This document shows positions 9,367 to 17,811 of a DNA stretch of 64,000 nt, piece by piece. The position numbers and the translations under genes are program-made. A model generated the notes under the pieces. That model searched no databases. It was not told where the DNA came from and saw nothing but the letters and a program-made list of their open reading frames with translations. How positions within the stretch are numbered: position 1 is the stretch's first letter; each line of letters opens with the position of its first letter. Source of the stretch: Pannonibacter phragmitetus_B (GTDB lineage: Bacteria; Pseudomonadota; Alphaproteobacteria; Rhizobiales; Stappiaceae); the NCBI RefSeq assembly GCF_050510895.1, contig NZ_JBNINT010000001.1, positions 3,224,001-3,288,000 on the forward strand. Reading direction: 5' to 3'.

Positions 9367-11367
9367 TCAAGCCGCACGCACCTGTGCGATGAAGCGGGCG
9401 ACTTCCATTTTCAGCATCTCCGCATCGCGGGCAAGACCACCGGCCGAGCCCAGAACTTGCGAGGCCGCAGCTCCCGTTTCTTCTGCCGCACGGCTGACAC
9501 CGGTGATATTCGCTGAGACCTCGGAGGTCCCGGCAGAGGCTTGCTGAACATTGCGGGCAATCTCGGACGTTGCTGCATTCTGCTCTTCGACAGCCGCCGC
9601 AATCGTTGCCGCGATGCCGTTCATCTTCGCAACCGTATCGCCTACGTTCTGGATGGCATCCACGGACGCACTGGTCGCAGCCTGGATCTCGGCGATCTGG
9701 CCGGAGATTTCCTGTGTGGCACGGGATGTCTGCTCTGCCAGCGCCTTCACTTCCGTCGCCACAACCGCAAAGCCCTTTCCGGCCTCCCCGGCACGGGCGG
9801 CTTCAATGGTGGCATTCAGCGCCAGCAGGTTGGTCTGACCGGCAATGTCTGAAATCATGCCCAGAACGTCACCGATCTTCTGTGAAGCAGAAGACAGGAA
9901 CGCGATACGTTCGCTCGCGGTCTGGGTGTCCCCTACAGCCCGGTGGGACATATTGGACGACTCTTCCGCCTGGCGGCCGATCTCGTTCACGGAAGCCGCC
10001 AGTTGTTCGGTCGCTGAGGCAACCGTCTGCACATTGGCAGCAGCCTCTTCCGAGGCAGCCGATACGGCGGTGGACTGCTGGGCCGTTTCTTCGGCAGAAG
10101 CGCTCAACGTGTTGGCCGCAGCCTGCATCTCCTGCGCGGCAGAAGAGACCGTATCCACGATGTTGCCGACTGCGAGCTCAAAGCTGTCGGCAAGCTCGTG
10201 CATAATGCGGCGGCGGTCTTCTTCCTGCTGCACCTTCAGTGCTTCCTGCTCCTGCTCCAGGCGCACCTTTTCGATGCCATTGACCTGGAACACTTCCACA
10301 GCCGCCGCCATGTCGCCAATCTCATCCGCCCTGCCCGAGCCATAGACCTTCATCGTCAGGTCACCCGCAGCCACTGCCTTCATGCAATCTGTGATCGACT
10401 TGATCGCACGGGAAATAGTCGTGCCAAGAACCAGGGCGATTGCCGCCATCACGAGTGTGAAAATGCCGGCGAGCGTGAGCGCCATTGTTGTTGTTTGGGC
10501 TATGCCCGCTTGCGCCTCTGGCCCGATCTCACTCTGAAGAGCCGTAACCTTCTTAGCGGCGTTCAGATAAGCAGCGGAGGTTTGGGGGCCTGTATCCTTC
10601 AGTATCTGGCTTCGCAAGACCTCGGCTGCATTGGTGTTCCGCTCGAACTGCACCACCTGATTTTTGAGTTTCTCAAAATCGCTGACAAGCCGCGCTGTTT
10701 GCTTTCCCAGATCCGCGCTTTGCGGTGCCGTGGACAAGCTTCGCAGTTGCTGTTCGGCTGCTGCGTAACGTGTCTGGGCCTGCCCTATGTCTTCCGGACT
10801 GCCGGTGAACCCAAAGCGCGCAACGTAAAGGCGAGCCCCCATGACTTTTTCCAGGACTTGCGTTGCTGCAATAGCCACGACCTCATTCTGCTCGGAGATG
10901 CTTTGACTGATGACCCCGGAGAGTGCCTCCGTAAAAGGAACAGTCACCGCTTGCATGGCCTTGACATCGTTGCCAGTCGCCTGAACCGCAGCCTCGTAGG
11001 AGGCAAATACAGCTGCATAAGTGCTGGCATTCTCACTGGCATTATCCATGTCCGCCCGGAAGGGAGACCCATCAAAGGCCTCACGCCCCTTTTCATTCGC
11101 GGCATGTAACGCGGTCAACGCATTGTTGACGACTGACGCAAACTCCGGCGTCGGACGGTTCATGTACCTTACAACGGCAAGACGGGCGTCCGTCAAAGCT
11201 GACGACGCCTCCGAAATTGTCAGCGTATGGCGAGCTGCAAGCCGGTAGTGCGTGAAGTAATCCGCAGCAGATTGCAGCCCGGTGTATCCGATGAAAGACA
11301 CACCCAGAAGCGCTGCCACCGAAAGGCCAAAGCCGCCAAAAAGTTTCGCACGAACGGTCAGTTTCAT
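9367..11367 (-). CDS. Methyl-accepting chemotaxis protein
   Basis: 666-residue chemoreceptor. TM1 lies at about residues 8-28. A periplasmic, mostly helical sensor of about 260 residues follows (helical-bundle type, no PAS or Cache signature seen), then TM2 near 290-310 (LTLAGIFTLVMAAIALVLG), a HAMP domain, and the cytoplasmic coiled-coil signalling domain. The receptor hairpin tip GQTNLLALNATIEAARAGE is intact. It would couple an unknown external ligand to CheA/CheW and flagellar motion. No che genes are nearby. It converges with the BLUF pair and is preceded by an unusually AT-rich stretch. Confidence 0.93.
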   Translation of the reverse strand: MKLTVRAKLFGGFGLSVAALLGVSFIGYTGLQSAADYFTHYRLAARHTLTISEASSALTDARLAVVRYMNRPTPEFASVVNNALTALHAANEKGREAFDGSPFRADMDNASENASTYAAVFASYEAAVQATGNDVKAMQAVTVPFTEALSGVISQSISEQNEVVAIAATQVLEKVMGARLYVARFGFTGSPEDIGQAQTRYAAAEQQLRSLSTAPQSADLGKQTARLVSDFEKLKNQVVQFERNTNAAEVLRSQILKDTGPQTSAAYLNAAKKVTALQSEIGPEAQAGIAQTTTMALTLAGIFTLVMAAIALVLGTTISRAIKSITDCMKAVAAGDLTMKVYGSGRADEIGDMAAAVEVFQVNGIEKVRLEQEQEALKVQQEEDRRRIMHELADSFELAVGNIVDTVSSAAQEMQAAANTLSASAEETAQQSTAVSAASEEAAANVQTVASATEQLAASVNEIGRQAEESSNMSHRAVGDTQTASERIAFLSSASQKIGDVLGMISDIAGQTNLLALNATIEAARAGEAGKGFAVVATEVKALAEQTSRATQEISGQIAEIQAATSASVDAIQNVGDTVAKMNGIAATIAAAVEEQNAATSEIARNVQQASAGTSEVSANITGVSRAAEETGAAASQVLGSAGGLARDAEMLKMEVARFIAQVRAA

Positions 11368-11384
11368 GACTGCCTCTTTCCATC

Positions 11385-11640
11385 ATTCAAAAATCACGTG
11401 AATTTTTCTTTAGTCGCAAGAACATTAACAAACAACTACCCAGATAGATTAAGAATATCAGGATAAACACGCATTATTTCACGCGTTATATAATAATACA
11501 AGAATGCAAAAATACTCCAAATCATCCAATATGCAATACAAATATACATTGTATTCCACTTGTCTTAATTAGTTAATAATCCAAATATTGTTAATTATAA
11601 CGACTATTTTTCCAAATTAATACATAAAAAATACGTAGAG
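11385..11640. other. AT-rich intergenic island upstream of the chemoreceptor
   Basis: Roughly 250 bases with far lower GC content than the surrounding coding sequence, full of A/T runs and TA steps, and with no plausible gene. It includes the near-palindrome AAAAATCACGTGAATTTTT (11389-11407) just upstream of the chemoreceptor start. It may hold that gene's promoter and a target for an AT-binding silencer of the MucR/Ros type. Both ideas are inference. Confidence 0.5.
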
Positions 11641-11656
11641 TCGAAGTTGGTATGCG

Positions 11657-11717
11657 CCACCACAGACTTTGACACCACTTTGCCGTGGCCGAACTCGAGA
11701 AGGATAATCTGTGGTGG
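11657..11717. repeat. 10-bp inverted repeat with 41-bp spacer
   Basis: CCACCACAGA (11657-11666) and TCTGTGGTGG (11708-11717) are exact inverse complements. They lie between the AT-rich stretch and the tauE promoter region. The element could be a looped operator or a relic of a mobile-element end. No transposase remnant is visible. Confidence 0.35.
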
Positions 11718-11816
11718 TCTTCCAGGACGCATGCCCCTGTACTGACCCGGGACCATGAAATGCCAATTGACAGGAAATCACCCGGCCGGACCGTATCCCG
11801 AGCCCTTCAAGGCATC

Positions 11817-11834
11817 ATTATTGTATACAATAAT
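11817..11834. promoter_or_regulatory. 18-bp perfect palindrome, GntR(FCD)-like operator before tauE-azlCD
   Basis: ATTATTGTATACAATAAT is perfectly self-complementary and sits 69 bases before the tauE start. Its TTGTATACAA core matches the kind of site bound by FCD-domain GntR repressors (T-x-GT-xx-AC-x-A). No GntR gene is in this window, so the regulator would act in trans. Assignment to GntR is inference. Confidence 0.55.
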
Positions 11835-11902
11835 CGCCACTGACGGTATCAATGCCGACACACCTGCGCAGAGACGCATCCTCCCAAACGGAAAGAACAG
11901 TC

Positions 11903-12733
11903 ATGGATCAGATAAACATCATGGAGCTGGCGTCACTGGCCGCCGCCCTGCTGGCCACCGGCGCCATCGCAGGCATTGCGGCGGGACTGCTCGGCGTTGG
12001 CGGCGGCATCGTCATCGTGCCGGTGCTCTATTACGTCTTTCCGCTGGTCGGGGTGGAGGAGGAAATCGTGATGCATCTGGCGGTGGGCACGTCGCTCGCC
12101 ACCATCGTCGCCACTGGTTACTCCTCAGCGAGAGCGCATTGGTCGCGTGGCAGCGTAGATATGGACCTGCTGAAGCGCTGGTGGCTGCCGATTTCGGCCG
12201 GCGTCATCGCCGGGGCAACGCTTGCAGGCAATCTCAGCGGCGGCGCGCTTTCGCTGGTTTTCGGCACCGTGGCGCTGCTGGTATCGGCCAACATGATCCT
12301 GCGCAAGGAAGGCAGTGGCATTGCGGACAAACTGCCTGGCTCCCCCATCCGAGAAATGCTGGGCGCGCTCATCGGCGGCGTCTCGGTGATGATGGGCATT
12401 GGCGGCGGCACCCTGGGTGTGCCGATCCTGACGCTCTTCTCCTACCCGATCCGCAAGGCTGTGGGCACGGCGGCAGCCATCGGCCTCATCATTGCGGTGC
12501 CGGGCACGCTCAGTTCCATCTATTTCGGCTATGGCAATCCGGACTTGCCGCCGTTTTCACTCGGCTATATCAATCTTCTTGGCTTTATTCTGATTATCCC
12601 TGGCTCGCTTCTTATGGCCCCCGTGGGCGCGAAGCTGGCGCACACCTTGCCGCCAGCCAAGCTGAGACTTGTCTTCGCCGCGTTTCTTGCATTCACCGGA
12701 GCCAGGATGATCTACAGCGTAATGGCAGGATGA
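11903..12733 (+). CDS. TauE/SafE-family (DUF81) sulfite/organic anion exporter
   Basis: 276-residue inner-membrane protein with about eight hydrophobic segments in two halves. Each half carries the family glycine motif (GLLGVGGGIVIVP and GIGGGTLGVP). Characterised relatives export sulfite or sulfoacetate during sulfonate catabolism, and others are uncharacterised. ATG 11903 follows a GGAAAG site. The upstream in-frame codon at 11852 overlaps the likely promoter. The stop overlaps the azlC start in an ATGA junction, so the three transporter genes form one operon behind the 18-bp palindrome. The substrate is not readable from sequence. Confidence 0.88.
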   Translation: MDQINIMELASLAAALLATGAIAGIAAGLLGVGGGIVIVPVLYYVFPLVGVEEEIVMHLAVGTSLATIVATGYSSARAHWSRGSVDMDLLKRWWLPISAGVIAGATLAGNLSGGALSLVFGTVALLVSANMILRKEGSGIADKLPGSPIREMLGALIGGVSVMMGIGGGTLGVPILTLFSYPIRKAVGTAAAIGLIIAVPGTLSSIYFGYGNPDLPPFSLGYINLLGFILIIPGSLLMAPVGAKLAHTLPPAKLRLVFAAFLAFTGARMIYSVMAG

Positions 12734-13469
12734 CGGACAACAGCGCCCCGATTACCCAAAGCGGCATGATGCTCGGCGTGCGGCAGACCCTGCCGCTCGT
12801 TCCGGGCATCATCACATTTGCGGCCGTGTTTGGCACGGTCTGCGCCCAGAAGGGGCTGACACTTGCGGAAACCCTGCTGATCAACGCCTTCGTCTTCGCG
12901 GGCGCCTCGCAATTCGTGGCGATGGAGCTTTACCGCGACCCGGTGACACCCGCCGTTCTGCTGGCAATGACGGGCATCGCCGCTGCGGTCAACCTGCGCA
13001 TGCTGCTGCTGGGGGCCTCACTGCGGCCCTGGCTTGGGGGCTCCCCGCCTGGCAGGTCTACCCCTCGCTCTACTTCCTCACCGACATGAACTGGCTGCTC
13101 GCCCTGCGCTACCGCGCAGGCGGCGGCAGTGACTGGGGCATTTATCTCGGCAGCGGTCTGCTCATCTGGGTGCTGTGGGCAGTGGCCGTCATTCCAGGCT
13201 ATTTCCTCGGCCAGCTGTTTGCCGAGCCGCAGCGCTGGGGCCTCGATCTGGTGATGCCCGCCCTCTTCATCACCATGCTGGTGCCCTTGTGGAAGGGCCG
13301 CCGCCAGACACTGAGCTGGGGCGTCGCCGCCGTGGTTGCCCTTGCCAGCTGGCAGCTGATCGGTGGCTACTGGTTCGTGCTGACAGGCGCCATTGCAGGT
13401 GCCATCGCCGGAGCCTATGCCAGCGACCCCAATGCCACTGACTCTGCTCCGGAGAAGCAAAATGGCTGA
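12730..13469 (+). CDS. azlC: AzlC-family branched-chain amino acid exporter large subunit, one-base frameshift
   Basis: Integral membrane protein which, with AzlD, exports branched-chain amino acids (BrnFE/AzlCD family). The N-terminal part GVRQTLPLVPGIITFAAVFG and GASQFVAMELY are typical. The frame breaks at 13036-13040. Adding one G to GGGGG gives LRPWLGGLPAWQVYPSLYF leading into TDMNWLLALRYR, with a corrected length of 246 residues. ATG overlaps the tauE stop, and its own stop overlaps the azlD start by 8 bases, which argues that the reading frame is functional in the organism and the shift is a sequence error. Confidence 0.85.
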
Positions 13470-13782
13470 GAGCCCCTTCTCCGTCGATCTTCTGTTTTTC
13501 CTGACGGTCGTTGCTATGACCGGCGTGACCTATCTGATGCGCGCCGCAGGTTACTGGGTCATGGGCCAGGTGCCTCTGACCCCGCGCATCCGCCGGGGGC
13601 TGGAAGCCTTGCCGGGGGCGATCATCGTCTCAACGATCCTGCCCATCGCACTGAAGGGCGGGATACCTGCCGCCCTGTGCCTCATGGTCGCCGCCGCCGT
13701 CATGGCTCTGCTGCGCAAGGATATCGTAGCGGTGGTGCTGGCCATTGCGGCAGCTGCGGGCGCCCGCGCCTTAGGGTTCTAA
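13462..13782 (+). CDS. azlD: AzlD-family branched-chain amino acid exporter small subunit
   Basis: 106-residue protein with three to four hydrophobic segments. The AzlD motif TYLMRAAGYWVMG is present near residue 25, and LEALPGAIIVSTILP is the conserved central segment. It pairs with AzlC to form the exporter. It starts inside the end of azlC (ATG 13462, with GGAG just upstream). Its last 12 bases overlap, tail to tail, the stop region of the kinase-like gene on the other strand. Confidence 0.88.
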   Translation: MAESPFSVDLLFFLTVVAMTGVTYLMRAAGYWVMGQVPLTPRIRRGLEALPGAIIVSTILPIALKGGIPAALCLMVAAAVMALLRKDIVAVVLAIAAAAGARALGF

Positions 13783-15334
13783 ACTGAGCGCCTTGAGCGC
13801 TGCGGCGAGTGTGTCCTCGAGAGCTGCGCCGGCCCCGATAACCTGCCAGCTCATCGGCCCCAGATCATAGGCCAGCTGGCGGGAGACAACCTCTGCCGTC
13901 GCATCTGACGCATCCCCTTGCGGGCGCTGACCCGTGCCTTGAGCGTGGCTTCCTCAGCCTCCAGCCAGAGCCCGTTGAAAGGCAGCTCCATCACAGCTGC
14001 CAGGTCCGCCACCGCCTCCCGCTCGCCCGGCCTTGCGTGGACGGCATCAAGAATAACGCTCTGCCCCGCCGCAAGTGCTGCCCGCGCCTCTGCGATCATC
14101 GCCGCATAGACCGCATCGCTTGCCTCCTGCGTATAGGCGCAGGCAGGGGCGCGGCTGGTTTCGGAAAGGCCGAGCATTCGCTTGCGCAACACATCGCTGC
14201 GCAGCACCCGCGCCCCCGGCAGTGACAAAAGTTGCGGCGCCAGCACCCCCGCCAGCGTTGACTTGCCCGTGCCGGAAAGGCCTCCGATAGCGATGAGCCG
14301 GGGAGTTGCTGGCTCCAATGCCCGGCACGCCAGCGCAAAATAGGCGCGCGCCGCCTCGCGCTGTACATCAGCCAACTTGGAATCCTGCTGGGTGGCGATG
14401 CTGGCCGCCGCGATCTTCGCCCGGATGGCGGCACGCATGGAGATGTAGAGCGGCAGAACCGCCAACCCCTCGCCCATCTCCGGCAGCTGTGTCAGGTCGA
14501 GATAGCGGTTCAGCAGATGACAGGCAGCAGGTGTCTGGCCGCGGTCGATCAGGTCCATCAGCGCAAACCCCAGATCATAGAGAACGTCGCCGGTGGCAAT
14601 GCCATCGTCAAACTCCACCGCATCGAAGAGCACCGGCTCGCCGTCAATCAACACCACATTGGCGAGGTGCGCGTCGCCATGGGCCAACCGTATCAGCCCC
14701 TTGCGCCCGCGCTGGAGCACAAGATCCTCAATGCGGGCAAGCGCAGCACAGGTGGCGGAGACCAGAGCCTCAACCTCATGGGAGGGAAACAGCTCCGGCG
14801 CAGCGCGGAAGGCAGCTTCGTTCTGCACCGCATAGCTGGAAAGCCCGGCGAACCACTCCGCCGCACTCCGCACGGGCGCAGCCGCATGGGCCGCAGCGAA
14901 TGTCTTTGCCAGTGCAGAGATGAGGCTTTGCGGCAGCGGCCCTTCTGCCGCCACATGGTCCAGCGTCACGCTTTCATCAAAGCGGCGCATGTGCACCAGC
15001 GGCTCCACAAGCTCCCCTTCCCCGCCCAGCGCCAGCGTTCCGTCCGCACGCCGCATCACTGCTGTCTCGCCCGGATAAAGCTCTGGCGCGAACAGGCGGT
15101 TGCGGGTCAGCTCCGCCGTCACGGCCCGGCGGCGCAGGGAAAGCGTCGAATAGTCCAGGAAGGAAAGCGCACGGCTCGCTTCATCTTGTAGGCATCACCG
15201 CCAATCAGAAACACCGTGTTGGCGTGGGTGTCGATCCGCCGCGATCCGGGCTCCGCCCGCACCTGCGCATCGAGAAAGGCGTAAGCTTCGCTCTGATCAT
15301 CTGGCAGATGGCGTTCTGGCGAGGGCATGTGCAT
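13771..15334 (-). CDS. Aminoglycoside-phosphotransferase-like / P-loop ATPase fusion protein, two frameshifts
   Basis: Corrected length 521 residues. The N-terminal half is an APH/choline-kinase fold with the catalytic-loop motif HGDAHLANV and the DxD-like DAVEFDD. The C-terminal half, from about residue 340, is a separate P-loop kinase with Walker A GGLSGTGKST. This architecture is widespread in alphaproteobacteria, and its substrate is unknown to me. Two breaks occur: at 15160-15163, between AVRFP and FLDYSTLSLRRRAVTAELTR, and at 13914-13917, where one extra base in CCCC turns a premature ending into KGDASDATAEVVSRQLAYDL and a stop at 13771. Both are single-base losses in short runs. Confidence 0.78.
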
Positions 15335-15483
15335 CTCTCATTTCCGCTACGGCAGCAGCTTCTACCATGCGGCAGATACCAGCCTGCCGAATTGATCCTG
15401 CTCAATGACCCGCCGCAGCCCTGTGCCAGTCTGATGCCGGAAGAACCGGCAAAACGCCGGAGGATGCAAGGAGGGACCCGCCC

Positions 15484-15864
15484 ATGACCGCAAGCCACGA
15501 CCTGAAGAAGATAAGACTGAACCTCGCCCGGACCAAGGAGTTCCCCAATGGCTCGGCGCATCATGGCTATGAATTCACCGCGCCGCTGGATGAAACGGGC
15601 CATATCGACGCCGTTGCATGGAAAGCAGCGCGGGACCATTGCCGCGTCCGCCGCTTCTGGGGCAGCGAGGAGGAAGAGATTGGCCATCTGGTGCATCGCC
15701 CCGGCGGCTCCTGGGCTTTCCGCTATGACATTGACGGCGATGATGACGATGAGGCCGGTTACCGTTTCGGCGCCCATGCCTTCCAGCCGGGGGAATATGT
15801 GTCGATCCGCGATGAGGATGGCGAGCTGCATACATTCCAGGTGGTCACCGTTCTTCCGGTGTGA
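15484..15864 (+). CDS. Conserved alphaproteobacterial protein of unknown function
   Basis: 126 residues, soluble and acidic, with no signal peptide or membrane segment. Its N-terminal part is basic (LKKIRLNLAR), followed by RVRRFWGSEEEEIGHLVHRP, an acidic stretch DIDGDDDDEAGY, and a closing beta-rich portion PGEYVSIRDEDGELHTFQV. From memory this pattern recurs in Rhizobiales genomes without assigned function. ATG 15484 follows GGAGG-like sequence. It stands alone between the fusion kinase and the ThDP enzyme, followed by nested inverted repeats. Confidence 0.75.
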   Translation: MTASHDLKKIRLNLARTKEFPNGSAHHGYEFTAPLDETGHIDAVAWKAARDHCRVRRFWGSEEEEIGHLVHRPGGSWAFRYDIDGDDDDEAGYRFGAHAFQPGEYVSIRDEDGELHTFQVVTVLPV

Positions 15865-15878
15865 TCCTTGATGAAATT

Positions 15879-15944
15879 CCGGCTCCATGCGGCTCTTCAT
15901 TCTGATCTGGAATGAAGTCATTGCAAAAAGCCGTGCGGAGCCGG
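15879..15944. repeat. Nested inverted repeats between the unknown gene and the ThDP enzyme
   Basis: An outer pair CCGGCTCC (15879-15886) / GGAGCCGG (15937-15944) encloses an inner pair CTTCATTC (15895-15902) / GAATGAAG (15910-15917) with a 7-base loop. The structure lies 95 bases before the ThDP-enzyme start. It may end the upstream transcript or form a leader structure. Confidence 0.4.
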
Positions 15945-16038
15945 TGTCATGTGCCGTGCCAATTCCCGCGCAGCTGCGCTATAGAGCAGGCAGGCTTGCG
16001 CAGCCTTGCGCATCTGCACCAACAGCGGGAAAACGGAC

Positions 16039-17709
16039 ATGGCACAGAAGACCGGCGGTCAGCTCCTTGTGGAGGCTTTGGAAACCCATGGGGCGGAGCG
16101 CGTGTTCTGCGTTCCGGGCGAAAGCTATCTCGCCGTTCTCGACGCCCTGCATGATGCCAATATCCCGGTGACCGTGTGCCGTCAGGAAGGCGGCGCAGCA
16201 ATGATGGCCGAGGCCCACGGCAAGCTGACGGGCCGGCCCGGCATCTGCATGGTCACCCGGGGTCCCGGCGCCACCAATGCCTCTGCGGGCGTACACGTGG
16301 CCGCGCAGGACTCAACCCCGATGATCCTCTTCATCGGCCAGATCGAACGCGGCATGCGCGAGCGTGAGGCGTTTCAGGAAGTTGATTACCGGCAGATGTT
16401 CGGCGGCATCGCCAAATGGGTTGCCGAAATCGACCACGCAGACCGGGTGCCGGAGTTCATCTCCCGTGCCTATCACGTGGCCACGTCCGGCCGCCCCGGC
16501 CCCGTCGTTCTCGCCCTGCCGGAAGACACGCTGGTGGAGCTGGCGGATGTGGCCCAGCCCGAGCCGTGGAAGCAGGTGGAAACCCATCCGGGCCTGACCC
16601 AGATGGCCGATCTGCAAAAGCGCCTGTGGGCGGCAGAGCGCCCCATCGCCATTCTCGGCGGCAGCCGCTGGACGGCAGAGGCCGTCGCCGCCTTCACCCG
16701 CTTTGCCGAACGCTTCGAACTGCCAGTTGCCTGCTCATTCCGCCGCCAGATGCTGTTCGACAACCTGCACCCCAATTATGCCGGCGACGTGGGGATTGGC
16801 GCCAATCCTAAGCTGCTCGCGCGTATCAAGGCCAGCGACCTCGTGCTGCTTGTGGGCGGGCGCCTGTCCGAAATGCCGAGCCAGTCCTACACGCTGCTGG
16901 ACATTCCCCAGCCGTCGCAGCAGTTCATCCATGTTTATCCGGACCCCGACGAGCTGGGCCGCGTCTACCGCCCCAGCCTTGCCATCAACGCCTCCCCCAC
17001 CGCCTTCTGCAAGGCGGCTGAAGGACTGCAGCCGCCAGTGAGCAACAAGTGCGCGGGCACCGCTGCTGAAGCGCATGCAGACTACCTCGCTTGGTCGGGA
17101 GCCAGGCCGCAGACGCCGGGCGCCCTGCAGATGGCAGGCGTCATGGACTATCTGGAGGCCAACGCCGCTCCCGGCACGATCTTTACCAATGGCGCAGGCA
17201 ACTATGCCACCTGGCTGCACCGCTTCCACCGCTTCCGCCAGTTCGCCACGCAGGCTGCTCCCACCTCCGGCTCCATGGGGTATGGCCTGCCGGGCGCCAT
17301 TGCTGCCAAGCTCGCCTTCCCGCAGCAGGATGTGGTCTGCTTTGCCGGTGACGGCTGCCTGCAGATGACCATTCAAGAGCTGGGCACTGCGGCACAGGAA
17401 GGAGCTGCCGTCATCGTGTTTGTCATCGACAACGGCATGTATGGCACCATCCGCATGCATCAGGAACGGCATTATCCGGGCCGCATCTCGGCAACGAAAC
17501 TGGAAAACCCGGACTTCGCCGCCCTTGCCCGCGCCTATGGCGCCCATGCTGAAACAGTGACGGCAACAGAGGACTTCGGGCCGGCCTTCGAGCGGGCACG
17601 GGCCAGCGGCAAGCTGTCGCTGCTGCATCTGAAGCTCGATCCGGAAGCCCTCACTCCGGCTGCATCGCTCAGCCAGATCCGTGCTGCCGCGGAGGCTGCC
17701 AAAGCCTGA
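16039..17709 (+). CDS. Thiamine diphosphate-dependent enzyme, acetolactate-synthase large-subunit-like
   Basis: 556 residues with the three-domain POX/ALS architecture: a PYR domain with the activating glutamate in CRQEGGAAMMAEA, a central FAD/DHS-like domain, and a PP domain with the ThDP-Mg motif GDGCLQMTIQELG...NGMYG. The family decarboxylates 2-oxoacids and ligates or releases the aldehyde. No IlvH-type small subunit follows, and many such orphan paralogues are not true acetolactate synthases, so the substrate is open. ATG 16039 is preceded by CGGGAAAACGG. The gene appears monocistronic, and the next gene has its own FixK/FNR box. Confidence 0.87.
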   Translation: MAQKTGGQLLVEALETHGAERVFCVPGESYLAVLDALHDANIPVTVCRQEGGAAMMAEAHGKLTGRPGICMVTRGPGATNASAGVHVAAQDSTPMILFIGQIERGMREREAFQEVDYRQMFGGIAKWVAEIDHADRVPEFISRAYHVATSGRPGPVVLALPEDTLVELADVAQPEPWKQVETHPGLTQMADLQKRLWAAERPIAILGGSRWTAEAVAAFTRFAERFELPVACSFRRQMLFDNLHPNYAGDVGIGANPKLLARIKASDLVLLVGGRLSEMPSQSYTLLDIPQPSQQFIHVYPDPDELGRVYRPSLAINASPTAFCKAAEGLQPPVSNKCAGTAAEAHADYLAWSGARPQTPGALQMAGVMDYLEANAAPGTIFTNGAGNYATWLHRFHRFRQFATQAAPTSGSMGYGLPGAIAAKLAFPQQDVVCFAGDGCLQMTIQELGTAAQEGAAVIVFVIDNGMYGTIRMHQERHYPGRISATKLENPDFAALARAYGAHAETVTATEDFGPAFERARASGKLSLLHLKLDPEALTPAASLSQIRAAAEAAKA

Positions 17710-17811
17710 GACAATTCTTCTCCCGTCGCAGCAGCGCGCGGAACAAACAAGTTTCGCGCGGCATTTCCCCTTTGAGCAGCCGGATCTGACCAAGGGTTGA
17801 AAATATCGGGA

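Noticed and set aside
11385..11640. Replication origin in the AT-rich stretch
   Set aside because: I see no DnaA-box cluster (TTATCCACA-like), iterons or rep/par genes nearby.
11755..12729. Frame starting at 11755 that would extend azlC upstream through tauE
   Set aside because: The first part is only the tauE gene read in another frame. True azlC starts at 12730 at the ATGA overlap.
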